NCBI RefSeq assembly: GCF_000344685.1 | Contig: NW_006920410.1 | Coordinates: 2,366,693-2,430,692, forward strand | Direction of reading: 5' to 3' | Source of the DNA: Gloeophyllum trabeum ATCC 11539 | Taxonomy: Eukaryota; Basidiomycota; Agaricomycetes; Gloeophyllales; Gloeophyllaceae | DNA length: 64,000 nt | Shown: one piece after another, positions 33,318-44,979 of the stretch | Position numbering within the stretch: position 1 is the stretch's first letter | How the letters are laid out: every line of letters begins with the position of its first letter | Notes under the pieces: model-generated | Told to the model about the DNA's origin: nothing | Seen by the model: only the letters and a program-made list of their open reading frames with translations | The model's database searches: none | Made by a program: the position numbers and the translations under genes

Positions 33318-36244
33318 TTAAACCTTTGCCACAAGTCTGCGCGTCTCCTGCGGTGTAAATCGCAATATAGTGGACAGAACTCGCACGAGCTGAGGCTGAG
33401 ACTGGTATGAGCATCAAATAAGATGGTCAACAGATGGAGACGTACCCGCATCTCTTTATGTTCCAAGAACTGCAGCACAACGTTTCGCAGATATTCCAAG
33501 TTGACTTCCTCATCATCCGTAGGGCCAGCGCTGGCACGAGACGAGGGCCGTGATCCGTTCGCATCGGATAGGGAGGTCGTTGATCGACGACCTTCTTCTG
33601 GGTGGGAGCCCCAATAACCAACACCTGGATTTCGTTGCCGCTCTAGCAATGCAGCGGACGACTGGACTTTGCGTAATTCTTCCCGCAGAGTCTACAATGC
33701 GTCAGTCACAGCCCTGAGATGTCATAAGATGTGACTCACTTTGTTACTGAGCCGTAGCTGCCCTTCTCGGCCCTTCAACTCCTCCAATTGCTTTTGCAGT
33801 ACCGAAGTCTGGGTTTGCAACTCTACGATTCGTTGCCGCTCCAAGTCCTAAGACAAACCGATTGCACTTTAATGAAGCAAGCAACGATCAAATATGCAAG
33901 AAATACTCACCTCGGTTTCCCTGCTCTTCTCAGTAACCTTCTGGAGATCGGCGATTTGCTTCTGGTACGAAGCGATCTCTTTCCTGAGACGATCCGTCTC
34001 TGCTTTCAGGTCATCTAGGACACTGTCCTTCTCCTCCCTGCTCCGCGCAGACGAATCCACGACTCTCCGGAGCTCTTCCATCTCCTTCGACTTCTCCCTG
34101 AATTTCCTACTCCAATCAGCTTCGGACTCGTCACGCTCTTTCTCCAAGGCGGCAATGGTGCGTCGCAGATCCGCGACCCTGGACTCGTACTTCGCCTCTG
34201 TAGCGGAGAGCATTTGCGCTACTTCTTCCGCTGACGTGAAAGCGCCCCTAGCGCGGGTGTCTTGGTCCCTCCGAGCTTCGGCTAGCTCTTCGTTAAGCAA
34301 GCCGATGCGTTCGTCCAGCTCACGGAACTGGTACTGGTATTCTGTATTCTGGTTCTGAAGAACTTCGAGTTGAGACTGCACGGATTCTAGCTCCGCCTGC
34401 CGCATCTGCAACTGATCAAAGAAGTTATCCTTCTCAGACCGCAGAGTTTGAACTGCATTCTCGAGAGATGCGATGGTCGCGTCCCTCCTAGAGAGCTCTT
34501 GCTCATGAAGGCTCTGAACACACGATATCAGCAAACCACCCGGGCAGACAAGGCCATCGACAGACCTTAGCTGTCGCAGCTTCGAGCTCAAATTGGCCTC
34601 TCAACGCAGTGATCTCTTTATCCTGTCGATCCCTGAGAAGCGACACTTCTCGATCGAATTGCATCTTAAGACCCGTCAAGGCGCGTTCGTGATCAACGTT
34701 CGCTTCCTGGATCTCCTCCCTCAGTTTCCTCTTCTCGACCTCGGCCTTCTCTTTCTCCTCCTTCTCCCTGGCTTGCAGCTGTGCCGCCTCCCGAACCGCA
34801 TCCTCCCTGTCCTTCTCCGCCTTTACCAGCTTTTGACGCACGGTTTTCAGCAGGCTGACCGCCTTGACGCGCTTCTCTTCTTCCTCCTTGACCGAAGTCT
34901 TCACTTTCTCGAGCTCAGACTGAAGTTGGCCAATCTCAGCCTTACGGCTGGCGAGCTCCCCTTCCAGTGTTGAACTCGAGTTTTGTGAAGCCTTTAGAAG
35001 TGCTTCGGTTTCGGAGAGCTGCTTCCGCAGTTGATCTATGAGTTCAATTTGAGAAGCGGACTCCAGGTGGTGGGTCTCGCGTAGCTCTTGCAGGCGTTCG
35101 TCTTGACCTGTACGAAACTCAAAGTGTGCTCAAAGGTGGGATGGCATGACACGCTTACGGGAAATGCTACCCTGGAGGCGCTTTATTTCAGCTTGTGCCA
35201 TCTAAGTTGGATTAGTTTCGTGTCAATCCCAGAACCGATGAATGCCTCACTTCCGCCTGAGACTTTGTGTTTTGCAAGAAGTCTTTGAGAGCCTCAGCAT
35301 CCTTCATGCTCTCTAGTGGTGTGAACTCTCTCAGCACACGATCAGCAGCGAGCTTCTCAGCCTGTAATCGTTTGAAAGACGTAGATACATCTGTTTCTCT
35401 CGTATGAATAACTCCAGACCCATTGCATACGGCAAGACCCACCAGCGAACCGCTGCTCCACCAGTTTCAACCTCTCACGGAGCGACTCAATGTCTCCCTC
35501 ACTGGTAGCTGGGTCGCTCCCAACCGCTTCTGGTGAGGGAGACACGCTGTGCGGCGAACTGCTCTCTAAGACGTCTTGAGTCGCGTCTGCCGTATTACTC
35601 GGGGTATCGTCGCGAGGGGGCGCATCGCTTGCCCCTGGGCTCACGCTTTCGTTCGACACTTGAGGTCCTTCCGGAGATATGTCTGACTCTGGAGAATCGG
35701 AGGGCAGTGGGATGTCAGCTTCGGGGTACCTGTCCTCGCCGCCACCTGCAGTGGAGGTTGGCTTGTCGCCGTCGGTCAACGAAGAAATAGAAGGAGAAGG
35801 CAGCGCGACCGGAACTGGCTCAGGACGGAGGTCTATGGAATTTCTCGGGGATAAGGGAGGAGAGGCAGGAAGCGGAGTTGAGCCTGGGGACAGCGGGTGC
35901 TTGGAAACAGGGACAGGTGTAGAGGCCCTTGAGCCGGCGGAAGGGCTGGGGTCATTGGAGGCCTCTCCGATGGTAAATGTAGCTTTCAGGCGCTCTTCCA
36001 GATTAGGCCTACGCCTGGGCGAGGTACCAGGAGGTGGCGAAGTAGCAGTGGGGCCCGCACGCTGGGATGTGAGGGACTTTCTAATATTCTCCAGCGCCGA
36101 TTCCGCTAGCTGTCCAGAAGGCAGAGGGAGGGCCTGTCTCAGGTCTAGTGAACGAGAGCGCTGGCGTTCATCGTCAGTTAGGTCCTGAGAAGGGCGGCGC
36201 ACCGGCGCAAATGTCTCAACAGCCTGCCGAAACTGAGAAAACAT
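33318..36244 (-). CDS. GRIP-domain golgin (Imh1-like coiled-coil Golgi tether)
   Basis: Peripheral trans-Golgi tether recruited by Arl1-GTP through its GRIP domain. ATG at 36244: MFSQFRQAVETFAPVRRPS is the amphipathic start common in fungal golgins. About 270 residues of Ser/Pro-rich disorder follow, then a long coiled coil over several exons (LRERLKLVEQRFA, KTSVKEEEEKRVKAVSLLK, LRREEIQEAN-like helices, RKFREKSKEMEELRRVVDSS). The C-terminal GRIP domain is split by an intron: EYLRNVVLQFLEHKEMR, then PQLVRVLSTILRFTPQETRR, ending LVAKV and TAA (33318-33320). The Tyr in EYLRNV that contacts Arl1 is present. Gene length and architecture match Imh1/golgin-245-type proteins. Confidence 0.88.
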
Positions 36245-36545
36245 AGGGCGGGCTTGGGGCGGGCGTTGCTTGAGACAGTGACAGAGTGCGTAAGGTTGTG
36301 CTGGAAGAGGAGTTGGGCGCTAATTTGGCAACGAGCGCGTCTGTGCAGCGTGTGATCGCACGTGGCTCGGGTTGTCCTCTAACCTGCGTTCCAGTCGTCT
36401 CCTGCTCTATCGCACCTGCTACAGATCCTATGATTCTAACAGTGCAATGCGTTCATTTACGAGATGTCACCCAAGCCACGCTCGTACAGTCTCAAGCCAG
36501 ATCACTTCCTAGTCCGCTGGAGCCTGTTGCCCTCTATCACCGTTA

Positions 36546-39500
36546 CTACATCTTCAGCTTGCTCTCTAGTCCGGCCGAAAGTTTGTCTATCGAATCCCCG
36601 TTATCTGGCGCATCCTTTGCGGACGATGCTTCAGCCGCTGGTACATCCCCAGTGGGTATAGCTACCCTGGTAGGTTTCGATCGCTTCTTTTTCGTTGACT
36701 TCTGGAAAGGGTTTTCGTGTTTCTTAAGGCGCCGCATCGGCGTCCTTGGGGGTATGGGAAGCTCGAACTGTACATGTGATTCACTGGTCAGAGAGTCAAT
36801 GGCGTGGTTACTCCCTTTGGACCTTGCGATTCGTTCTTGTTCAGTCTGGACATCACTCGACGGACCTGGCCTTGTTGCTGCATCCCATTGTCGACTGGCT
36901 TCAGCTAATTCGCCGTTGTCTCTCTCGTCCCGCGTCGGTCGGTAATTCGAGGGGCCAGGGGGTCTTCGGGTATCCGGCTCGTCCACCTTGTCAGGCTGTC
37001 CCGGTTCCAAGATGGAAGCACCTCGCGCTGGACTCCCTGGTTGAAGCACGGGAGCAATGTTTGAGGCGCTCGGTAGGATCCATTCAGGTCCTACGGGAAT
37101 GGGTCGCAAGGCTGGGTCCAGATTCGGATCGTCACTAGCCATTGCTTGTATCAGGCCATGTCTCGACACTCGCGTCTCCTGTTCGACAAGTTCACGGGAA
37201 GAATCAGGTCTGTCCTGCTGGACATTTATCTTCTGGGGTCCCGTCTGCCCTGCCGGCACGGTTGACAGCTCTTTCACTTGATCGGGATGGCCTTGGGTTT
37301 CCTACGCAATCGTTTAGGTCGGACGCATTTCACAGAGTATTCGCACTTACAAGCGTCCCGTCTCCATTGGTTGGTCTCCGTCTGTCTCCAGAATTGAAGG
37401 CGCGAGTGGAAATGTTATTGGATTGATCGACCTTAGCTACCCCCGCCCTGTGTTGAGTCCGACCACGGGAGGAGGTAGCCTGCGACGTCAATTCCTGCTC
37501 TGGAAGCATCGGCAACGTTACTTGCGACGTGGACGCGCCAGGGGTCTCCATCTGAACCATATCTCGTTGGAGGGGCCCTCGCTCTGGATCCAGACCGACT
37601 AGTTGTAGCTGTCCATTGGCACTGTAGTCTGCCATGCTCGGAGAGTAGCCGGTTGCGCCATATATATTCACGCTCGCCGAGTGGTCCCAAAAAAAATCGA
37701 AGCTGGACATTACGTCTTCAAGTTGGTGTCCTCCGATGACCTCAGGGGCGTTCTCGGAGGGGCTTTCCATCCGAAGCTCTATAGGATAGGCACCAGAGAG
37801 ATCCTGCTGAAGGACGGCTTGTTGGTCTTGGGTCTCGCACCCGTTGTAGGTTTGGGCTGAGACGTCCTCTGGTTCTGGCAGGATGTAATGCCACGCCAGT
37901 GCCTTGGATGAGACTGGGAAACGTCTCAATAGTCTCCCGTCTTTTCCGAACTCGTAAGGCTGCATCACACCATCTTCACCTACAGGCGCTCTGTATTGGG
38001 TATCCCGCTCCTCACTTATCCGTTCTTGTTGCGACGCTAAGATATCCTGTGGGTCGGTCGTGAAGGTGAAAGGAGGTGGTACAGGGGTCGTCTGATTGTG
38101 AATACCATCGGGTGTTCCCTGCGCCACTTGAAGCCCTTCAGCCTGCGCCCATCCAAGCTCATTACTTCGATCACTTGTCGTTGGTGGACCAGCGGGGATC
38201 GATGAGTGCAGCGCAGAGGCCTCCAGCACCTGGGCTGTTGCGTCTGCATGCCGCGACGCTCCAGTCTTATCAGTCGATTCCCATGACTCTCGGTTTCTTT
38301 GGGACGTTCTTGCTTGAGAATCTGGAACCGCGGGAGCTAGTTGAGCAAGTGTGCCCTGCGTCGTTGCAGGTTCTTTTTCACGCCCCCAGTGGACTCCATT
38401 TGCTTCTACGTTTGTCGGTACGTTTGTCGGTGGAGTATAGGTGGAGGTTGCTGCAGGTAGTGCAGAGTTCCTCTGCGTCCGGGATTCTGTGGCCCCAACT
38501 TGAAGCACTTTAGGGTTTTCATCTCGTTCCTTGCCAGTTGCTTGCGAAGCTATCGCTTGCGCATCCGGTGTCAACGTCGATGAAGACCACGCAGGGACTG
38601 ATCTCCCTTGGGCATGTGCGCTCTCGTTGCATAGTCCTCGAGGGTTATTGCGGGAATCAGGTTCAAATGTGTTTACTCGTGGTACCACTGGGGGAGAACA
38701 CCAGAAGGCTGTCGGTGAAGAAGCCATATTGTGAGCTGTCCCCATCTGAATTTGGACGGCGCTGCTCTGTTGTAGCCTCTCACTGGAGCCCAAGTCTAGG
38801 CTCATTTCCATATCTACGCCCAATCCCACATCTAATGAGAGGGCCTGGAGTGCATCGCCGAGTTGCGCGACTCCGCCGTCCATGGGATCGTCTGGAGCTG
38901 CTTCTCCCTGGGTCGTCGCCGGTGGTGGGAAGTCGACCTCCATAGATTGCGCTGGTGGATCGGAGGATTGCTCGCTTGGTGTAGCATCCCAAGACATTTT
39001 CTTCAAGTCGTTCGTGCGTGAGACCACTGTATGTGCTGGAGGCACAGGGGTCTGCGTTGCAGATAAGGAGAAGGGTAAATCCACTAATATATGCGACTGT
39101 CGAAGAGGATGTGGCACACCCTTCTGGATAGAGGGTGGGCGAGAGGGGACATTGGGCAGAGGCGGGACGAAAGCAGGGCCTTTGATGATCTTTGATGTGG
39201 GCGGGTTGACAGGCTTCGCGACAATCGGCGCGGAAGATATGTTAAGTGACTGGGACCCAACGCTCATTCGTGTTGCAACTGAGGGTGGACGCGAGTGGCC
39301 AGTAGCCAAAGGCGGGACAATGCCAGGACCGGTATTGGTATTTGATGCCGGCGGATTCAGAGGCTTAGCCGTCGCTGGATGTACACGGAGCGGTTGTTTC
39401 CCAACGCTCGCGCGCGTAACAACCGAGGGTGCAGGTCTCTGTGGCTGCACCGCCACTGCTTTGGACAATATCGGGGCCGGTCGCAGTTGAACAGGAACCT

Positions 39501-39852
39501 GTTTTCCTGCGGCTCGTGGCAAGGTTGGAGTGTGCTGATTGCCTCTCACGCCGGAGCCCGCTCGGCTGGTCTGGTTTGTCGCCTTATTTAACGACAGCTT
39601 ATTGCTCCTAGCATTCCTGGCGCCCGTCGTTTTAGGTGGGAGCTGCTCCGGTACAAGCACGTTTCCTGGAAGAGGTATCGCTATTTTACCAAGTTGCGTC
39701 GTGTCTCCTCTATTCTCTTCCTCCGAAGCTCGCGCGTCTTGCAGCCGAGCCGATTGATTCATTCCTCGCCCTGAAGGTTGGAAAGAGGAAGGTAAGCTTC
39801 GGTTTGTATCCTCAATCTGCTCTGCCCTAATTGCGAAGGGGTTGAGTACCAT
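36546..39852 (-). CDS. Large disordered protein of unknown function
   Basis: Two exons, 37351-39852 and 36546-37301, joined in phase across a 49-nt intron (GTAAGT...CGTAG), give 1085 aa from the ATG at 39852. It starts MVLNPFAIRAEQIEDTNRS. The sequence is rich in Pro, Ser, Gln, Thr and Ala with almost no hydrophobic core. Residues about 135-240 contain an imperfect tandem repeat of about 50 residues (SVVTRASVGKQPLRV / SVATRMSVGSQSLNI; KPLNPPASNTNTGPGIVPPL / KPVNPPTSKIIKGPAFVPPL). The C-terminus is basic (MRRLKKHENPFQKSTKKKRS), which could be a nuclear signal. The start lies only 29 nt below the stop of the upstream gene, so a later ATG or fusion is possible. No domain recognised. Confidence 0.65.
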
Positions 39853-39881
39853 GCTGATAGGAGTAATACTGCGCAGGCGTT

Positions 39882-41349
39882 CTAACAAGCATTTACATCA
39901 GCGACAAGCGAAGAGTAAGTGGGTAGCTTTCTGCATACTACGAGTTCGTGGAATGGGGTGAATAATTTTGCTAGGTGTTGATATGTCACGATCAAGGAAA
40001 CCTGTCGGACGGCTGGGCGAATCTCACCTAGGGCTGGTGTCCGTATCATATAGCAATGTCTTGCCCTTCCTGTCTGGCTGTAGGGTATCATCAACTCCAT
40101 GGCTTCGAGCGCGTCTCTTTCTCTCTGCAAAGAACGTGAGGGCAATATCTCGATACACATGTTTGGCCTACCTGGTGTTGACAGTGACCAGGTGGCGCTT
40201 CTCTTCACCGATGAATGTTTATTTTCTATGTTCCCAGTCATGAGTCGACTGGTCGCGCAGGCGAGAATGAACAAAGCAGCCCAGTAGCGAGTGTGGCGAC
40301 GTTCGACGACGAGATTTCTCACAAAGTCGGAAAGCACTAGGATGGGGAAGATCGGAAAGCGGCCATGGTTCGGCGGAGGCGAGAATAGTTCTCTCTTGAT
40401 GCTATTCAGCCAATGCTGACAGTACTTTATTAGAATCTGGTGCGGCTTCGGGACAGGTTCGCCATTGGCATACGTCCAACGGAAGGCCTCCGGCATGATG
40501 TAGTGTTCAGTGAACCATGTCCGCCATCTGTGCAAAGGACCTCGGCGGAGTGGCGCAGAAAGGAAAATCTCTAGGACTATTATCAAGTGCCAGGCAAGAT
40601 ACACGCACACCATCCAAAGTAGAAATGTCAAGGGGAGTCGTTCAATCCGTCCTACTTTCATGCTTGTCACCAATAAAGGGATGTGGCGAGCTGCCAGCCC
40701 GGACACGGCTACACCCATGGCGTAGGGCACAGATAGGACGGCCAGATCCATCAAGTCTACGGTGAATGCGATCCAGAAGGACAGTGACAAGGGATTTAGC
40801 AGCACATGCATGGTGGTAGTCGGGTGGTTGGTTTGCTAGGGTGAAAGGGAGTTTACTTGAACGTCGCCGGATTGTAAGAGCTGCCCGTCTAGCCATCGGA
40901 AGCATTATAGATAACCGCGCGAGTTGCAAATGCATAGCTTATACTCCCTTTGTTACTACGCCACTTGACCTCAAAGGAGTACTACGCGCATATGTTCCTC
41001 TCGGTCCAGAGCCGAGGAAGCCCACCTTCATGGAGAAGGTCTGCGAATATAGAACGCTGCATGGCTTCGGACAATCGTCAGTTATTAGGTACGTCGGAGC
41101 CTGCTGCAGGAACTGGAGATCGACCATTGGCATTCGATCTGTAAGTAACTGGGCATTGTTCAGTGCCTCATGGGCGGGGTCACGTGGAAGAAGATAATCA
41201 TAGAGCGCTCGTAGATCGTCGTACAGCGCTAGTACATACATACTAACAAGCAACATCGACGAAGCGGATATGATCCAGCATGCATATTGCAAAGCTGAAT
41301 CATTAAGGAGAAAGCAAGGCAGACGGACGAGAGCACACAAACATATCAT
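39882..41349 (-). pseudogene. Basidiomycete membrane protein gene, apparently interrupted
   Basis: The clearest part is an open frame from ATG 40811 to TAG 39882 (309 aa): two hydrophobic segments at the start (VDLMDLAVLSVPYAMGVAV, LTFLLWMVCVYLAWHLIIVL), then a cytosolic domain with RNLVVERRHTRYWAALFILA and LAKLFTPFHELVVCRKLP. Directly upstream, another frame runs from about 41349 through a hydrophobic stretch (ACWIISASSMLLVSMYVLA) and LPRDPAHEALNNAQLLTD, meets TAA at 40939-40941, continues in the same frame as protein-like sequence (PMARRAALTIRRRSSKLPFT) and then needs a one-base shift near 40808 to enter the downstream frame. Either one gene has decayed, or introns here escape me. Function unknown. 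Confidence 0.5.
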
Positions 41350-42467
41350 GACGGCATCCCATTTGGTTCTGAAACCTCCTTGCCTTTCCCACTGACCCCA
41401 GACTCTGAAGACGGGCCATGGACGAGGGGAACAGAAGGCACAGGCGTCGATGAGCTACTGGCGCTGGGCCCGGCGAGCTGCCAGGCTGGGATTGTCGGCT
41501 TTCCAGCCAGAGATGGCAAAGGGGATGCTGGAGTGCTTGAGAAGCTAGGTCCACGACTTAACAGCAGTGCCTTCAGCGATTTCAGCTCTTGCTGAAGCTC
41601 CGCTAATGATTGCTGCTGAGTCTCCTTATTGCGGTCGATCATCTACTTCGCGTAAGTTAGGAGGTTGGGCCATGATACGGCATCTTACCTTTGGCAACAT
41701 TTCGCGGATATTCTGGATTTCATCACGTATTTCCCTCATTTCGTCTTTCGACTTAGTTTGCGCATCTTCCATGTCCTGAATTACAGAATTCACTTTCTCT
41801 GTAGTTTTCGTCACTTCAGCCTTGGTCTCCTCCATGCCTGCCCGGACAGCGGCGGTTTCTGCTTGAATCTCTTTGAGCATCGCCTCAGCCGAGTCGAATG
41901 CGGCCTGAAGTTCTTCCCGATCTTGTTCGTACGCCGTAGAACTTGGGGGTCGGAGATGGGGGAGTACGTATTTCTATCACGTGATATCAGCAGGGGGGAC
42001 TACTGAGCAAGGAGGCCGTCCCTTACTCTGAACAAGGCGACCGCGCCGTAAGCAATAGTCCCAGAAACAACAGCGGTGATCTGGGAACGGGCTCAGATGA
42101 AGGTGAAAGTCATGCGAAACCTATACTCGCGAAGTAGTCCCGCCAGTCCCACTGAGACGCGGGGCCAGGGTAAGCGGGATATGGGGCGGGTCCGTAGGGA
42201 GGATACTGCGTCTGATATCTCTGCATATACGAACCAGCAGCGCTTGAATTCGCAACTGATCGTCTCATGGCATCCTCGATCTCAGCGTTTGTGAGGCCCT
42301 TGGCTTCCAGGAACTGGATACGCTGAGCGAGCGGCGAGCTTTGAGTCTAGGAATCTGGTGATTATCATGTTGGTAAATGACATGCATGCAGAGAGTGCGC
42401 ACACCTTTGGATCAGAGAGAAATGTCACTGCATTGCGGACAAGTTCCTGTCTGTCTGGGGTGGACAT
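41346..42467 (-). CDS. PEX14: Peroxin 14, peroxisomal import docking protein
   Basis: Membrane docking factor for PEX5-cargo complexes at the peroxisome. Exon 1 (42405-42467) encodes MSTPDRQELVRNAVTFLSDP; exon 2 continues TQSSPLAQRIQFLEAKGLTN AEIEDAM, the conserved PEX5-binding helices. After a Pro/Tyr-rich stretch (YPPYGPAPYPAYPGP) comes the membrane segment ITAVVSGTIAYGAVALF, split off by introns on both sides, then a long coiled coil (EEMRKEIQ-like, reading REELQAAFDSAEAMLKEIQ and KDEMREIRDEIQNIREML) and a disordered tail ending SEPNGMPS and TGA at 41346. Order and size (about 310 aa) match fungal PEX14. It is divergent from the mitochondrial EF-Tu gene, 173 bp between the ATGs. Confidence 0.93.
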
Positions 42468-42640
42468 GGCGCTTGTAGTAAAGACTACAAAGCCTAGACT
42501 ATCGACGTAGTAGTCAAGTAGCAGTGGTAATAGAGTGCTCCTTGACCTTAGCCGACGAAGTTATGCCGTGAGCATTCCCACGGTAACAGTTTTTCTTAGC
42601 CGCTCCGTCGAGCCGGACGAGCAGCCTCTTCCGTACCAAC
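42468..42640. promoter_or_regulatory. Compact bidirectional promoter, PEX14 / mitochondrial EF-Tu
   Basis: 173 bp between the two start codons on opposite strands. No TATA box on either side, as is usual for housekeeping genes. The two products serve different organelles. Confidence 0.6.
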
Positions 42641-44632
42641 ATGTTCCGTTCGCAGCTGGCGACCGTGAACGCCGTTGCTCGCAGGTTCCAGAGCTCGCTA
42701 GGTGCGCCGATTCTACAGACATGGACGACGTAGTACTGATACTCTACCCAAGGGTTCTCGACATGTTCGCGGCGGTCGACGCTGCCTTCGCCACCGCTGG
42801 CTTCTACCAGCAAGACGACTCTTAGTTGGGGTAAAGCATGACTAACTGTCCTCAAAGCTTCAGTACTAAGTCGTGTCTAGTCGCTCGCCGCAGCTATGCA
42901 GATGCAGCCTCCTCGAAGTTCTCTCGAGCAAAACCTCACATGAACATCGGGACTATCGGTAAGACAGACATGTCCTTCTCTTGGAAGTGGTCTTGACATT
43001 TTTATGACTAGGACATGTTGATCATGGAAAGACAACGCTAACCGCTGCCATTACTAAAGTCCTTGCTGAGAAGGGCGGCGCCAAATTCACGGACTACTCC
43101 CAGATTGATAAGGCGCCAGAGGAGAAGGCTCGTGGTATCACGATCAATTCCGCACACGTAGAATACGAGACGGATGCCCGGCATTATGGTCACATCGACT
43201 GTCCAGGACACGCTGATTGTAAGTTCGCTCCGCCTTTCTGGTCGCGTGTTGGTCGTCATTCGTACGGACAGACATCAAGAACATGATTACTGGTGCTGCA
43301 CAGATGGACGGCGCTATCATCGTGGTTTCTGCCACTGACGGTCAAATGCCCCAAACTCGTGAACATCTGCTCCTTGCTCGTCAAGTCGGAATCAAAAAGC
43401 TCGTTGTCTTCATCAACAAGGTTGACCAGATCGATGACAAGGAAATGCTGGAACTCGTGGAAATGGAGATGCGTGACCTCCTCTCGACGTATAACTTCGA
43501 GGGTGACCACACGCCGATTATCATGGGCTCCGCTCTTGCTGCTTTGGAAGGTCGCAACCCGGAGATCGGCGCTGAGAAGATCAAGGAATTGGTCAAGGCC
43601 TGCGACGAATGGCTTGAGATCCCTCCTCGTGCGTACTTAATACAGTGACATCAAATAACCCATTAATGGCGGAGGACAGGTGATCTCGAGAAGCCCTTCC
43701 TTATGCCCATTGAAGGTGAGACTCCCGGAGAGTAAATATCTGTCTTGGTCCTGATCTGGGTCCTGCGAAGACGTCTTCTCTATCTCTGGTCGTGGTACCG
43801 TTTGCACTGGTCGGGTGTGTACGACATCTGCATACGGATTGGTCCCCCTTGCTTAAAACATCATTCAGGTTGAGCGTGGCACTATCAACAAGGGTGACGA
43901 AGTAGAGGTTCTTGGTCTGGGCGAGAACATCAAGACGACTGTCACTGGCATCGGTGGGTGCAGCGTGTTTACTTGTGCGACATATGCTCACTAATCGACA
44001 GAGATGTTCCACAAGGAGTTGGATCGTGGAGAGGCTGGTGACAACATGGGCTGCTTGCTCCGTGGTGTCAAGCGCGAGCAGATTCGCCGTGGAATGGTTG
44101 TCATCCAGCCTGGCTCCATGAAGTCTGTCAAGAAATTCCAGGCTCAGATCTACGTCAGTCGTGCACATCACATCCTTGCAGCTGATCTCAAGCCATGTCC
44201 TATAGGTTTTGACTAAAGACGAGGGTGGTCGCTACACTCCTTTCATGCAGAACTATAGACCCCAGCTCTTCTTACGGACGGCCGACATAACGGTTTCGTT
44301 GACTTTCCCTGAAGGTACCGCGGACGCCGCGGAGAAGATGGTGCGTTCTCTGTGTGGTACAAGCAGGGAGTGGTAGGCTGATTCTTTGCAAGGTTATGCC
44401 TGGGGACAATGTCGAGATGGTGCTCGACCTTGTTCACGACGTCGCTGCCGAAGTTGGCTCAAGGTAAGTGTGAGATGCTAGGTCATGGCTGTCGTCTGAT
44501 GAGTCGCGCTAGGTTCACTCTCCGTGAGGGTAACAAGACGAGTAAGCATAATGTCTAATAGCCTTGTTGAATACGGCTAACGTTTTTATAGTCGGTACTG
44601 GCATTGTCACCAAAATCCTGGAACTTGCATAA
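42641..44632 (+). CDS. TUF1: Mitochondrial elongation factor Tu
   Basis: GTPase that delivers aminoacyl-tRNA to the mitochondrial ribosome. Exon 1 (42641-42700) encodes the basic presequence [19 protein letters not shown]; a first intron of about 180 nt, the longest in the gene, leads to [20 protein letters not shown] (from 42881). G1 GHVDHGKTT (43012 on), switch region [15 protein letters not shown]3 DCPGHAD, G4 NKVD and G5 GSAL are all intact. Later exons give [38 protein letters not shown] and [16 protein letters not shown], ending TKILELA and TAA (44630-44632). Around nine introns. The bacterial-type sequence identifies the organellar rather than the cytosolic factor. Confidence 0.96.
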
Positions 44633-44979
44633 GGATCGCTATGAGAAGTTTAATCTATACTATATCAGATGATGCTTTGTACATATACATCCCCACTCCG
44701 CCTGCCCATAGAGCAGTATGACTAGCACGTCTGCGGACTGGCCCGGAGATAGCGCCTATCGCACTCCAGGGAATATTACGCTGACGGAACGGACCGTCTT
44801 AATACTCTCATGAGTGTTCTGTGATAATCTGTGATTGCAGCGTATTTACGTCCGAAGTTGCGCGGAGACGGTCAATTCCAGAATGAGATAAGTTGCATCG
44901 GGTTTGTACGGTTACATTGACTGCTTGCAACCGTGTCCGACCATCTCCCCGAGAGTCTATCTTGTCTCTTCCTGTCACA
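44633..44979. other. Spacer between TUF1 and GCV3
   Basis: 347 bp holding the TUF1 3' flank and GCV3 promoter. An inverted pair ACTCATGAGT occurs near 44807-44816. No gene seen. Confidence 0.45.

Noticed and set aside
36546..40811. Single fused gene joining the membrane protein and the disordered protein
   Set aside because: The only good intron between them (GTAAAT...TATCAG) yields a stop codon nine codons later; no phase-correct alternative was found.
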